Below are positions 1 through 7,301 of a DNA stretch of 7,951 nt, piece by piece. Each line of letters begins with the position of its first letter. Position 1 is the stretch's first letter. Under the pieces are notes generated by a model that made no database searches, was not told the DNA's origin, and saw only the letters and a list, made by a program, of their open reading frames with translations. Both the position numbers and the translations under genes were made by a program. Origin of the DNA: Acetobacteraceae bacterium (GTDB lineage: Bacteria; Pseudomonadota; Alphaproteobacteria; Acetobacterales; Acetobacteraceae); contig JADGHI010000160.1 of the NCBI GenBank assembly GCA_019689515.1, forward strand, positions 1 through 7,951, written 5' to 3'.

Positions 1-1246
1 CCCCCGCCCCCCGCCCCCCCCCCCCCCCCGCCGCGGTACCGGCACTGCCATTGGCACCGGCGTCAACGGCGGGAGGCGCCTCGCCGCTGCCGTCTCTCCC
101 CATCGGTGCGGCCGTGGCCGCCGCCGGGGGCGGCCGGGGCGCGAGTGGCCCGAACACCGCCTCGCCACAGCGCAGGAAGCGATCCGCCGCCGCCCCGGCG
201 GGCGGCAATTGGGCCGGGCCGATGATCGTCCCGGCCCCGGCCACCGCGAGCGAACCTCCCCGCAACAGGTCGGCGACCCGCGCGCTGCCGGAACGATCCT
301 CCGGCACCGCCCAGACCAGGGTGTCGGCGCTCACCGCCTGCGCGCGGACGGTCCAGTCCGTACCGGCGCCACCCGAGAAGCGCAGCTCGTAGCGGCGGCC
401 GCCCTCGAAGGCGCCGCGGCCATGCACCGTCACGGCCAGGCCGGCGCCGCGCAGGCCCGCGACCGAGACACCGATCGGCCCGTCCAGCCGGTGCAGGCCA
501 CAGGCGTCGCGGCGCTGCACCACCTCCCAGCCTCCGGCCAGCCGGGTCATCGCGACGGGAGGCTGCGGCCGTACGATGGCCGCGGCGGTCTCGACGCAGC
601 CGACGAAGGCCTCCGCCGCGGAGGCGCTCGGCGTGAGGGCGAGGGTCAGCGCCAGGCCCGGCCCGCTGACCGTCGCCCCCCGCGCGGCCGGGATCGCGGT
701 GAGCATGCGCCCGCCCGCGAGCGTGGGCGGGACGCTCGCCTCCGCCTCCTGCGCGCTGCGCGCGGAGAGGGTGACCGGCGGCACCGCTCCTCCGCTGCCG
801 GCGGCGAGGCGCAGCGCATAGCGTGCACCCGGCCGGAAGCGCACCGCCACCCCCCGCGCGGCGCCGAGGCGGAGCCGGACGCGCGCCGGCGCGCCCTTGG
901 CGGCACCACCTTCGAGGCTCAGGCCGGCGGCACCGGCCGGCGCATCGGCAGCCAGCCGGCAGGCGCTCCCCGCGGAGGCAAGCTGCCAGCGCCCGAACTC
1001 GAACTTCCTTGAGGTCTCGGCCTGCTGCGCCCTCGGGGGCGCGGCAGGCGCCTTGGGGACCTCAACCCTCTGCGACGCAGCCTCCCGCCCCGAGGGCATG
1101 AAGGGCATGAACGCGCATGCCCCGAGGGTCGCAGCCAGGCCGAGCGCAACCGCCGGCGCGAGGAGCGCCCAGGCTGCCGGATTGCGCGAGCGCCTCGACC
1201 GGCCCTGACCGGCGAACATCAATCCCGGCTTCCTGCTCTCGCCCAT
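1..1246 (-). CDS. Predicted exported lipoprotein with two copies of a Cys-containing domain (3' end off the window)
   Basis: No family recognised. The frame is open from 1246 to the left edge (415 codons). ATG at 1246 is the longest start; ATG at 1219 looks better, because the N-terminus then reads as a lipoprotein signal: basic RSRRSR, a hydrophobic run, and lipobox LGAC (Cys35, counting from 1219). A Pro/Ala-rich linker follows. Two similar domains come next. Copy 1 has W78, C87, RYALRL at 133 and FVGC ending at C208. Copy 2 has W231, C240, RYELRF at 276 and FLRC ending at C351. W-to-C spacing is 9 in both and Y-to-C spacing is 74 in both, so the cysteines may form one disulfide per domain. 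The tail is a Pro/Ala/Gly-rich, low-complexity linker ending in poly-Gly at the edge. The predicted site is periplasm or outer membrane. The gene follows GH15 on the same strand after about 150 bases. The reading frame is solid; the function is unknown. Confidence 0.8.
   Translation of the reverse strand, partial: MGESRKPGLMFAGQGRSRRSRNPAAWALLAPAVALGLAATLGACAFMPFMPSGREAASQRVEVPKAPAAPPRAQQAETSRKFEFGRWQLASAGSACRLAADAPAGAAGLSLEGGAAKGAPARVRLRLGAARGVAVRFRPGARYALRLAAGSGGAVPPVTLSARSAQEAEASVPPTLAGGRMLTAIPAARGATVSGPGLALTLALTPSASAAEAFVGCVETAAAIVRPQPPVAMTRLAGGWEVVQRRDACGLHRLDGPIGVSVAGLRGAGLAVTVHGRGAFEGGRRYELRFSGGAGTDWTVRAQAVSADTLVWAVPEDRSGSARVADLLRGGSLAVAGAGTIIGPAQLPPAGAAADRFLRCGEAVFGPLAPRPPPAAATAAPMGRDGSGEAPPAVDAGANGSAGTAAGGGGGRGAG
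14..29. repeat. 16-base C/G homopolymer (poly-G on the coding strand)
   Basis: An uninterrupted run of 16 C on the plus strand, with C5 and C6 runs just to its left separated by single G. On the minus strand it encodes poly-Gly in the C-terminal linker of the exported protein. Length changes here would shift the reading frame. It sits at the very edge of the window, so a contig-end artefact is a real alternative. Confidence 0.85.
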
Positions 1247-1349
1247 GCGGGCCGAGCATTCCGGCCCCGGCTGCGCCCGCAAGCCAATCGAACGCGACCG
1301 CGCGCGCTCGTGACCCCGGGCGGCCCCGGCGGGCTCCGGCGAGCGCACG

Positions 1350-1376
1350 GCCGCGGGCGGGCAGACAGACCGCGGC
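1350..1376 (-). terminator. Hairpin after the GH15 gene, possible terminator
   Basis: A perfect 7-bp stem (GCCGCGG / CCGCGGC) with a 13-base loop lies 20 bases past the GH15 stop codon. No U-run follows, so intrinsic termination is doubtful. In DNA this GC-rich, such stems also occur by chance. Confidence 0.25.
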
Positions 1377-1395
1377 GGACCAGCTTTCGCTGCGG

Positions 1396-3318
1396 TCATC
1401 CGGCCCTGCCGCGCCCGTCGCGACGGCCCGGCTCGCCGCCGTGGCGCCCCTCCCGGCTGCCGGCCTCCGCTTCCGCCCCCTCCAGCATGTAGGCGGTGTT
1501 GATCAGGCCGATATGCGAGAAGGCCTGTGGGAAATTGCCCAGCATGCGCCGCGCCACCGGGTCGTACTCCTCGGACAGCAGGCCGAGGTCGTTGCGCAGG
1601 GAGAGGAGGTGCTCGAACAGGCGCCGCGCCTCCGCCTTCCGGCCGGTCATGGCGTAGGCGTCGGCCAGCCAGAAGCTGCAGGCGAGGAACGCGCCCTCGC
1701 CTGGCGGGAGGCCGTCCCGCGCGCGCTCGGTGCGGTAGCGCCGCACCAGCCCATCCTCGAGCAGGTCGCGCTCGACGGCGGCGATGGTGCCGCGGATGCG
1801 CGGGTCCCCCGGCGGCAGGAAGCCCACCGCGGGCAGCAGCAGCAGGCTCGCATCCACCTCGCGCGACCCGTAGGCGCGCACGAAGCTGCCGAGCTCAGGG
1901 TCGTAGCCGTGGCGGCAGATATCGTCGTGGATGCGGCGCCGCAGCGTCCGCCAGCCCTCGACCGGGCCGTCCATGCCGAACATCTCGACATTGCGCACGG
2001 CCCGGTCCATGGCGGCCCAGGCCATCACCTTCGAATAGGTGAAGTGCCTGCGCGGGCCGCGGACCTCCCAGATCCCGCTGTCGGGCTCGTGCCACACCTC
2101 CTCGAGCCGATCGAGGAGCGCCCGTTGCAGCGCCCAGGCGGGCCGGGACATCGGGATGCCGCGTCGGCGCGCCTGATGCAGCGCGTCGAGCAACTCGCCG
2201 AATACGTCGAGCTGGAGTTGCCGGTGCGCGGCGTTCCCGATCCGCACCGGGCTGGAGTCCTCGTAGCCGGGCAGCCAGTCCACCGTCCATTCCGCCAGAC
2301 GGCGCTCGCCGGCAAGGCCGTAGAGGATCTGGATCTGGTCCGGACTGCCCATCGCCGCGCGCAGCAGCCAGCGGCGCCAGGCCTGCGCCTCCCCGGGATA
2401 GCCTGCGCGCAGGAGAGCGAGCAGCGTCAGCGTCGCGTCGCGCAGCCAGCAGTAGCGGTAGTCCCAGTTGCGCTCCCCTCCGACCGCCTCGGGCAGCGAG
2501 GTCGTGGGAGCAGCCACGAGGCCGCCGGTCGGGCGGTAGGTCATCGCCTTCAGCGTGATGGCGGAGCGCCGCACCGCCTCGGTCCAGTCGCCCACCGGGG
2601 AGCAGCGCCCGGACCAGTCGCGCCAGAAGGCATCGGTCCCCTCGACGGCGGCCGCGGCGTCCAGCGCAGGGGGCGCAGGCAGGTGCGAGGGACCGTAGCT
2701 CAGCACGAAGGGCACCGATTGTCCCGCCTCCACCTCGAAGTCGGAGACGGTGCGGAGGTCCTCGCCGCGCAGCGGCGCGGGCGTGCGCAGCACCACCATG
2801 TCCGGCCCGGCGACGGCGCGGATGCCCCGGCCCCCGCGCAGGCGCGTGACCCAGGGCACCGCGTGACCGTAGTCGAAGCGGAGCACGAGTTCGGCGCGCA
2901 TCGCGACGCGCCCGCGCCGCCCCTCGACGACCCGAACCAGGTTGGAGACCCGGCCGCGCGGCGGCATGCAGTCGATGATCGCGACCGCTCCGCCATCCGG
3001 CGTCCCGAATTCCGTCTCCAGTACCAGCGAGCCGTCGCGGTAGCCGCGGCGGACGGTCCGCGCGGCCGGGTCGGCGGGGGCTATGCGCCAGCGACCATGC
3101 TGCGGCCCGCCGAGCAGCGCGGCGAAGCAAGCGCCGGAATCGAAGCGCGGCCAGCAGAGCCAGTCGATCGAGGCGTCGCGCCCGACCAGCGCCGCCGTCT
3201 CGCAGTCGCCGATCAACCCGTAGTCCTCGATGCGTCCGGGCACGACGACGTCAACCCGCGCGCCGGCAAAGCGGCCGCGCATGGCGGCATCCGGGGAGGG
3301 CAGGTTCCGCAGCGCCAC
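1396..3318 (-). CDS. Glycoside hydrolase family 15 protein (glucoamylase/trehalase-like)
   Basis: Predicted cytoplasmic inverting glycosidase acting on alpha-glucans or trehalose; the substrate cannot be told from sequence. The 640-aa frame (GTG start) carries the bacterial GH15 signature at the N-terminus: IEDYGLIGD (30-38), then GRDASIDWLCWPRFDS (46-61). The (alpha/alpha)6 catalytic domain follows, with GGERNWDYRYCWLRDA (280-295), SGIWEVRG (414-421), FTYSKVMAWAAMDRA (426-440), LSEEYDP (581-587) and GNFPQAFSHIGLINTAY (594-610). By family knowledge, the Glu of GIWE and a Glu of SEEYD are the likely acid/base pair; both are present. No signal peptide is visible. Length is near normal, with a short basic, disordered tail. 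The start is uncertain: ATG at 3282 would drop 12 residues and still leave the whole domain, and neither start has a clear Shine-Dalgarno. An EcfG-like site lies upstream (3403-3428). The gene appears intact. Confidence 0.95.
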   Translation of the reverse strand: MALRNLPSPDAAMRGRFAGARVDVVVPGRIEDYGLIGDCETAALVGRDASIDWLCWPRFDSGACFAALLGGPQHGRWRIAPADPAARTVRRGYRDGSLVLETEFGTPDGGAVAIIDCMPPRGRVSNLVRVVEGRRGRVAMRAELVLRFDYGHAVPWVTRLRGGRGIRAVAGPDMVVLRTPAPLRGEDLRTVSDFEVEAGQSVPFVLSYGPSHLPAPPALDAAAAVEGTDAFWRDWSGRCSPVGDWTEAVRRSAITLKAMTYRPTGGLVAAPTTSLPEAVGGERNWDYRYCWLRDATLTLLALLRAGYPGEAQAWRRWLLRAAMGSPDQIQILYGLAGERRLAEWTVDWLPGYEDSSPVRIGNAAHRQLQLDVFGELLDALHQARRRGIPMSRPAWALQRALLDRLEEVWHEPDSGIWEVRGPRRHFTYSKVMAWAAMDRAVRNVEMFGMDGPVEGWRTLRRRIHDDICRHGYDPELGSFVRAYGSREVDASLLLLPAVGFLPPGDPRIRGTIAAVERDLLEDGLVRRYRTERARDGLPPGEGAFLACSFWLADAYAMTGRKAEARRLFEHLLSLRNDLGLLSEEYDPVARRMLGNFPQAFSHIGLINTAYMLEGAEAEAGSREGRHGGEPGRRDGRGRAG

Positions 3319-3402
3319 CGCCAGCGGATGGCGACGGCGCCTGTGCCGGAAGCCCCTTGCCTGTCATCGCCCGGCCCATGCTCCCGACCTTCATGGGGAG
3401 CG

Positions 3403-3428
3403 AACACGTCCCGCTCCGGCATGGTTCC
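3403..3428 (-). promoter_or_regulatory. Weak EcfG-like promoter upstream of GH15
   Basis: On the minus strand the site reads GGAAC-N17-TGTT. The -35 matches the alphaproteobacterial EcfG general-stress consensus (GGAAC-N16/17-CGTT) exactly, and the -10 differs at one base. It lies 84 bases before the GTG start of GH15, in non-coding sequence, on the right strand. A single imperfect match could be chance; the perfect site before the neighbouring ThDP gene makes it more believable. Confidence 0.35.
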
Positions 3429-3451
3429 AGCGGAGTGCGGGAATGGGCGGA

Positions 3452-3700
3452 TCAGGATTCGGCCAGAAGGGTTAGGATGCGGTCGGCGGCGCGGCAGGAC
3501 AGCACCTGGACGGCCAGCGAGGGGTTCACCCCGCCGCAGCTCGGGAAGAGCGGGCCGCCGCAGATCCAAAGATTGGGGGATGTCCCAGCAGCGGCGAACC
3601 GCCGGGCTGCGCGGGGCTCGGAAAAAGTGGCGAGAGGATCGTCCCCAAGGAGGCAGGCCCGCCCGCGGGATCGCGCAGCGGGACCTCGCCGCGCATCGGG
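3452..3700 (-). pseudogene. C-terminal remnant of a GMC-family oxidoreductase
   Basis: Starting right after the stop codon of the ThDP gene, and in the same frame, about 82 codons stay open to a TGA at 3452-3454. The translation carries the GMC_oxred_C ending: LGDDPLATF, then PNLWICGGPLFPSCGGVNPS, then a helix with CRAADRI before the stop. Intact members typically read MGDDPATS, then PNLWVCDGSxFPxxGGVNPSLT, then ALRAADRI. The invariant His of the active site would precede this piece and is absent, as are the FAD-binding N-terminus and most of the ~500-residue protein. There is no in-frame start. This looks like the residue of a deletion that joined the end of the ThDP gene to the end of a GMC gene. 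By comparison with the family, the lost enzyme was probably an FAD-dependent alcohol or sugar dehydrogenase. The motif match is strong but was made by eye. Confidence 0.75.
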
Positions 3701-5567
3701 TCAGCCCCCTTCCCGCTCCGACTTCTCCTTCGCCGCCGCCTCCTCTTCCTCGCGCTTCTCCCGCTGTTCCGAGTGCGAGCCAGGCATGAGGGAGGCCATG
3801 AGCTCCCTCGCCGTGTTCTTCAGCACGCTGCCGAGCTCGGGCTCGCCGAACATGGAGGAGAACAGGGCGTGGGCCTGCTCCAGCGTGATGTGCGGCGGCA
3901 GGGGCGGCACGTTGGGGTCGGTGTAGAACTCTGCCACCACCGGGCGGTCGGCGGCGAAGGCCTCGCCCCACGCCGCCGCGATGCGGTCCGGGCGGTCCAC
4001 GAAGATGCCTTTCAGGCCGAGGAGCTCGGCGTATTTGTGGTAGGGCAGGTCGGGCAGGCTCTGGCTGGCGACGAATTTCGGATCGCCCGCCAATGCCCGC
4101 TGCTCCCAGGTCACCTGGTTCAGGTCGCGGTTGTTGAGCACCAGCACGACCAGCCGCGGGTCCGCCCACCGCTTCCAGTACTTGGAGACGGTGATCAGCA
4201 CGTTCATCCCGTTCATCTGCATCGCGCCGTCGCCGACGATGGCGAGCACGGGCCGGTCCGGATGGGCGAATTTCGCCGCCACCGCGTAGGGCATGCCGGA
4301 TCCCATCGTGGCGAGGCCGCCGGAGAGCGACGCCATCATGCCGCGGCGCAGCTTCACGTCGCGCGCATACCAGTTCATACCAGTTGGTGTGGGAGCCGGA
4401 GTCGCCGGCGACGATGCAGCGGTCGGGCAGGCGCGGCGACAGCTCCCAGAAGACGCGCTGCGGGTTGATCGGATCGGCCTCGGTCATCGCCCGCGCCTCG
4501 AGCACGCGCCACCACTCGGCGACGTTGCGCTCGATGCGCTCGCGCCAGGCGCGGTCGGACCTGGGCTCCAGCAGCGGCAGAAGGGCTTCGAGCGTCGCCT
4601 TGCTGTCGCCGACGAGGTTCACCTCCATCGGGTAGCGGATGGAGAGCATCCCCGGCTCGATGTCGATCTGCACCCCGCGCGCCTGTCCCTCGCGCGGGAG
4701 GAACTCGGAGTAGGGGAAGCCGCTGCCGACCATCAGCAGCGTGTCGCACTCCGTCATCATATCCCAGCTCGGCCGGGTGCCGAGCAGGCCGATGGAGCCG
4801 GTGACGTAGGGCAGGTCGTCCGGCACCGCGGCCTTGCCGAGCAGCGCCTTGGCGATGCCCGCGCCGAGCCGGTCGGCGACCGCGATCACCTCGTCCGTCG
4901 CATGCAGCGCGCCGGCACCGACCAGCATCGCGACCTTGGACCCGGCGTTGAGCACATCGGCGGCACGCTGGAGCTGGGCCTGGGTCGGGATCACCAGCGG
5001 CTTCTCGTAGCCGATGCCGGAGTGGACGGTGCCGTGCTTGCGCGGCGGCGTCTCGACCGCGTCCAGCTCCTGCAGGTCGTTCGGCAGGATGATACATGTG
5101 ACCCTGCGCTCGGCCGTGGCGATGCGCATGGCCCGGTCCACGAGGTGGCGGACCTGCTCGGGCACGCTCGCCTGCTGCACGAAGGCGCCGGCGACGTCCT
5201 TGAACAGGTTCGCGAGATCCACCTCCTGCTGGTAGTGCCCGCCGAGCGCGGCGCGCGCCTGCTGGCCGACGATGGCGAGCACGGGCATGTGGTCGAGCCG
5301 CGCGTCGTAGAGGCCGTTGAGCAGGTGGATCGCCCCGGGGCCGGAGGTGGCGAGGCAAACGCCGACCTCGCCCGTGTACTTGGCGTGGGCGCAGGCCATG
5401 AAGGCGGCCAGCTCCTCGTGCCGGACCTGCACGAAATCGATCGCGCCGTCCATGCGATCCAGCGCGCCGATCAGGCCGTTGATGCCGTCACCCGGATAGC
5501 CGAAGACGCGGCGCACGCCCCAGGCATGCAGCCTCTCCCACAGGAAGTCGCCGACGGTCTTCGCCAT
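3701..5567 (-). pseudogene. ThDP-requiring enzyme, PoxB/acetolactate-synthase-like, split by a 10-bp duplication
   Basis: A member of the COG0028 family of thiamine-diphosphate enzymes (pyruvate oxidase-like; the exact substrate is not determinable). ATG at 5567 is chosen because GGAGGT lies 7 bases upstream and the family N-terminus (AKTVGDFLWERL) begins there; an upstream ATG at 5747 adds 60 atypical residues. The PYR domain shows GYPGDGING (23-31), the activating Glu51 in VRHEE, ATSGPGA (73-79) and GQQARAALGGHYQQEVD (101-117). The central domain follows. In-frame reading stops matching after SGSHT (codon 394), where a 10-base unit is tandemly duplicated (4366-4385). Removing one copy restores NWYARDVKLRRG and the PP domain: GDG (442-444) and NN (475-476), the ThDP/Mg motif. 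The restored protein is 618 aa, a normal length. As written, translation passes off-frame for about 390 codons to a stop at 3213. The duplication also creates an ATG (4378) in frame with the 3' half, but half an enzyme should not be active. Confidence 0.9.
4366..4385. repeat. Exact 10-bp tandem duplication that breaks the ThDP enzyme gene
   Basis: Plus-strand CATACCAGTT occurs twice with no gap, at 4366-4375 and 4376-4385. The repeat is exactly two copies, since the flanking bases do not continue it. It adds 10 bases (one base out of frame), and removing either copy restores the conserved reading HTNWYARD. This is the signature of slippage or short-repeat duplication. Confidence 0.95.
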
Positions 5568-5574
5568 TCCGCCC

Positions 5575-5580
5575 ACCTCC
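5575..5580 (-). promoter_or_regulatory. Strong ribosome binding site of the ThDP enzyme gene
   Basis: The minus strand reads GGAGGT, a full match to the anti-Shine-Dalgarno core, with 7 bases between it and the ATG at 5567. It decides the start over the upstream in-frame ATG at 5747. Confidence 0.85.
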
Positions 5581-5650
5581 GGCATGCCCGCCGAGGCCGG
5601 TCCCGACGATCCCGGTCGCGGACATGCGCTCTGCCGAGTCCCTGCCGGCG

Positions 5651-5675
5651 AACGCATCGCGCCGGAGGCCGTTCC
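5651..5675 (-). promoter_or_regulatory. EcfG (general stress sigma factor) type promoter for the ThDP enzyme
   Basis: The minus strand reads GGAAC-N16-CGTT, a full match to the -35 and -10 of the alphaproteobacterial EcfG/PhyR general-stress regulon. It lies in non-coding sequence 83 bases before the ATG at 5567, pointing at the gene, which leaves a leader of roughly 75 bases. The rest of the 5568-5899 gap holds the ribosome binding site (5575-5580) and nothing else I can support. By analogy, E. coli poxB is under the stationary-phase sigma factor RpoS, so stress control of a PoxB-like enzyme is plausible. Confidence 0.65.
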
Positions 5676-5899
5676 ACCAATCTGCATCTGCGGACCGATG
5701 CCTGCCGGCGGCCTGGCCGGGCCGGAACCGGTATGTTTCGGGCGCATTCCTGCGCGGCGCGAGGTGCACCCGGCCGGCCGCCGTTAAGCGGGTGTGGACC
5801 ATCCGTCGCCTCCTCGCAGCGCCATGGCGCGACGCAAAGTGCGTCGCCCCGCCGGGAGCGAGGTGAACGCCGCAACAGCAAGCGTGAGACCGCCGCGTC

Positions 5900-6861
5900 T
5901 CAGCGCCACGGGTCCGCGTCTGCGGCGTGGGGATTCGCATGCTCTCCATACCGGCCACGCAAACCGTGGTCGTGGGCGGCGGAGGCATACAGGATGTCGC
6001 CGTTCCCGGATGCCACCGGACGGGCGCCATCTGCTGCTTATAGGGAGTGGCGGCCCGGCAGCGATTGGGCATGCCAAGGGCCGCCATGTCCCGAGGATGG
6101 ATTCGATGGCGGGGAGCCCGACCCAAATCTCCCGCGGCGCCTCCTCAGCCGCGCGGAGGATCGCCGCGGCGGCGGGCTCGGGCTGGCACACCGCGCCCAG
6201 AGGCCGATGCCGGCGCGGCATCAGCGTCCGCGATCACTCGAGCTGCGGCGTGTTGACGGCCGGAAGTTGCACCATGCTCACCCGCACGGCGCTGCGTTGT
6301 GCAACCGCTCGCAGCGGAGCGAAACCGTGAAGCCCCGGATCGCGAATTTCGCCGCGCAGTAGGGCTCCCGCAGAGGGATTACGCGGTAGGAGAGCGCGGA
6401 GCCGACCTGCACGATCGTCCCCGCGTTGCGCGGGCGCATATGGCGCAGCGCGGCCTGCATGCCGTGCAGGTGCCAAGATTGGCCACCTCGGTCGCGCGCC
6501 GGAATTCCGCCGGCGGTATCAGGTCGTTCGGCCCGAAGACATTGAGCATCGCGTTGTTGACCCAAAGGTCGATCGCGCCGCATTCGGCGGCGACGCGGTC
6601 GGCCGCGGCGAAGACTCGCTCCATATCGGCGACGTCGCGAGGGATGATCATGGCTCGGCCGCCCGCCGCGTCCACGTCGCGCAACACGCCCTCCAGTCCC
6701 GGCAGACCGCGCGCAAGCAGCGCGACGTTCCAGCCGCGCCGGGCGACGGCGAAGGCGGTCGCGCGCTCGCCCCCTGCCGAGGCGCCGGTCACGACGACGG
6801 CCCGGCGTCCTTGGAGGGCATCCGATCGGACGCCCATAACCTCGCCCATGCCGCCCTCCAT
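5900..6861 (-). pseudogene. Short-chain dehydrogenase/reductase (SDR), broken by four frameshifts and a stop
   Basis: An NAD(P)-dependent SDR remnant, substrate unknown. ATG at 6861 (or 6849) follows a GGAGGG. Frame 1 gives VVVTGASAGGERATAF (Rossmann loop; the usual TGxxxGxG has its last Gly replaced by Glu), DVADMERVF and WVNNAM, and runs to NLGT. One base is missing near 6468. The next frame gives HGMQAALRHMRPRNAGTIVQ, the catalytic Ser in VGSALSYR and the YCAAK of the YxxxK motif. A second base is missing near 6295, then MVQLPAVNTPQLE runs into TGA at 6234-6236, where relatives have Trp. The same frame resumes with RRHRPLGAVCQPE and APREIWVGLPAIESILGT. Further losses near 6088 and 6018 precede NGDILYASAAHDHG and a stop at 5900. 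Adding four bases gives exactly 322 codons including the natural stop, a normal length. All four indels are single-base losses. It is surely non-functional if the sequence is correct. Confidence 0.85.
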
Positions 6862-7253
6862 TCCCTCCGACCGAGGCGGGAGGCGGTCGGCGCTGTCTGT
6901 CGCGCGCTCCGCTGCGTCCGCCTGCGCCCAGTGATGTTTGTGCCGGATGAGTATGGACGACGCCGGGGCGGCAACCGGCGTTCTGGGTCCCCTCCCCTTC
7001 GCGGATGCGGGTCAAGCCGAAGCCACCGGCCGGCAGGACGGAGCGTGTACCTCGGCCGCTGATGCGGCGGGCCTCGACAGCAGCATCGCGATGGCGCGCC
7101 GGCCCGTTCGAATGGAGCCCATCGAGATGAGCAACGCGTCGGCGCGCGCGCCTCGGTCCAGGTCGCGGGCCGGTAGAGTGCCCTCTCCGTCTCCCACGCG
7201 GCGACCGCCGCGCCAGGTTCGCAGCGCACACTGTGGCCGGGCCGATGGGCAAC
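6862..7253. other. Non-coding stretch with no gene I can support
   Basis: About 390 bases lie between the SDR remnant and the hairpin after tRNA-Pro. Several reading frames stay open on both strands, but none shows a recognisable motif or convincing composition. A minus-strand frame at 7012-7197 (61 codons, containing RADALLISMGSIRTGRRAIA) looks slightly protein-like, but I cannot assign it. The SDR promoter should be near its left end; no clear sigma-70 or EcfG box was seen. Confidence 0.4.
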
Positions 7254-7277
7254 GACGGCGCGCCGGGAGGCGCCGTC
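7254..7277 (-). terminator. Hairpin downstream of tRNA-Pro, possible terminator
   Basis: A perfect 8-bp stem (GACGGCGC / GCGCCGTC) with an 8-base loop starts 24 bases beyond the tRNA 3' end. Position and stem suit a transcription end, but no U-run follows, so it may instead be a processing or Rho-related structure. Confidence 0.4.
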
Positions 7278-7301
7278 AATTCGTCGCGTTGGCTTGGAGA
7301 G

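Noticed and set aside
1117..3789. 890-codon open frame on the plus strand
   Set aside because: It is antisense to the clear GH15 gene. Its Arg/Ala/Pro/His-rich composition with no motif is a high-GC shadow.
3213..4365. ~390-codon continuation of the ThDP frame after the duplication
   Set aside because: It reads off-frame through the PP domain, the GMC remnant and the GH15 start. Openness reflects GC content; the real protein is in the neighbouring frame.
5723..5748. GGAAC-N16-CATT on the plus strand
   Set aside because: It points away from the ThDP gene to no plus-strand gene, and the -10 is imperfect.
4293..6362. 689-codon open frame on the plus strand
   Set aside because: It lies opposite the ThDP enzyme and the SDR remnant, has no motif, and its composition fits a shadow frame.
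6949..6984. EcfG-like boxes (AGAAC and CGTC) upstream of the SDR remnant
   Set aside because: Both boxes are one base off, which is too weak to call in this composition.
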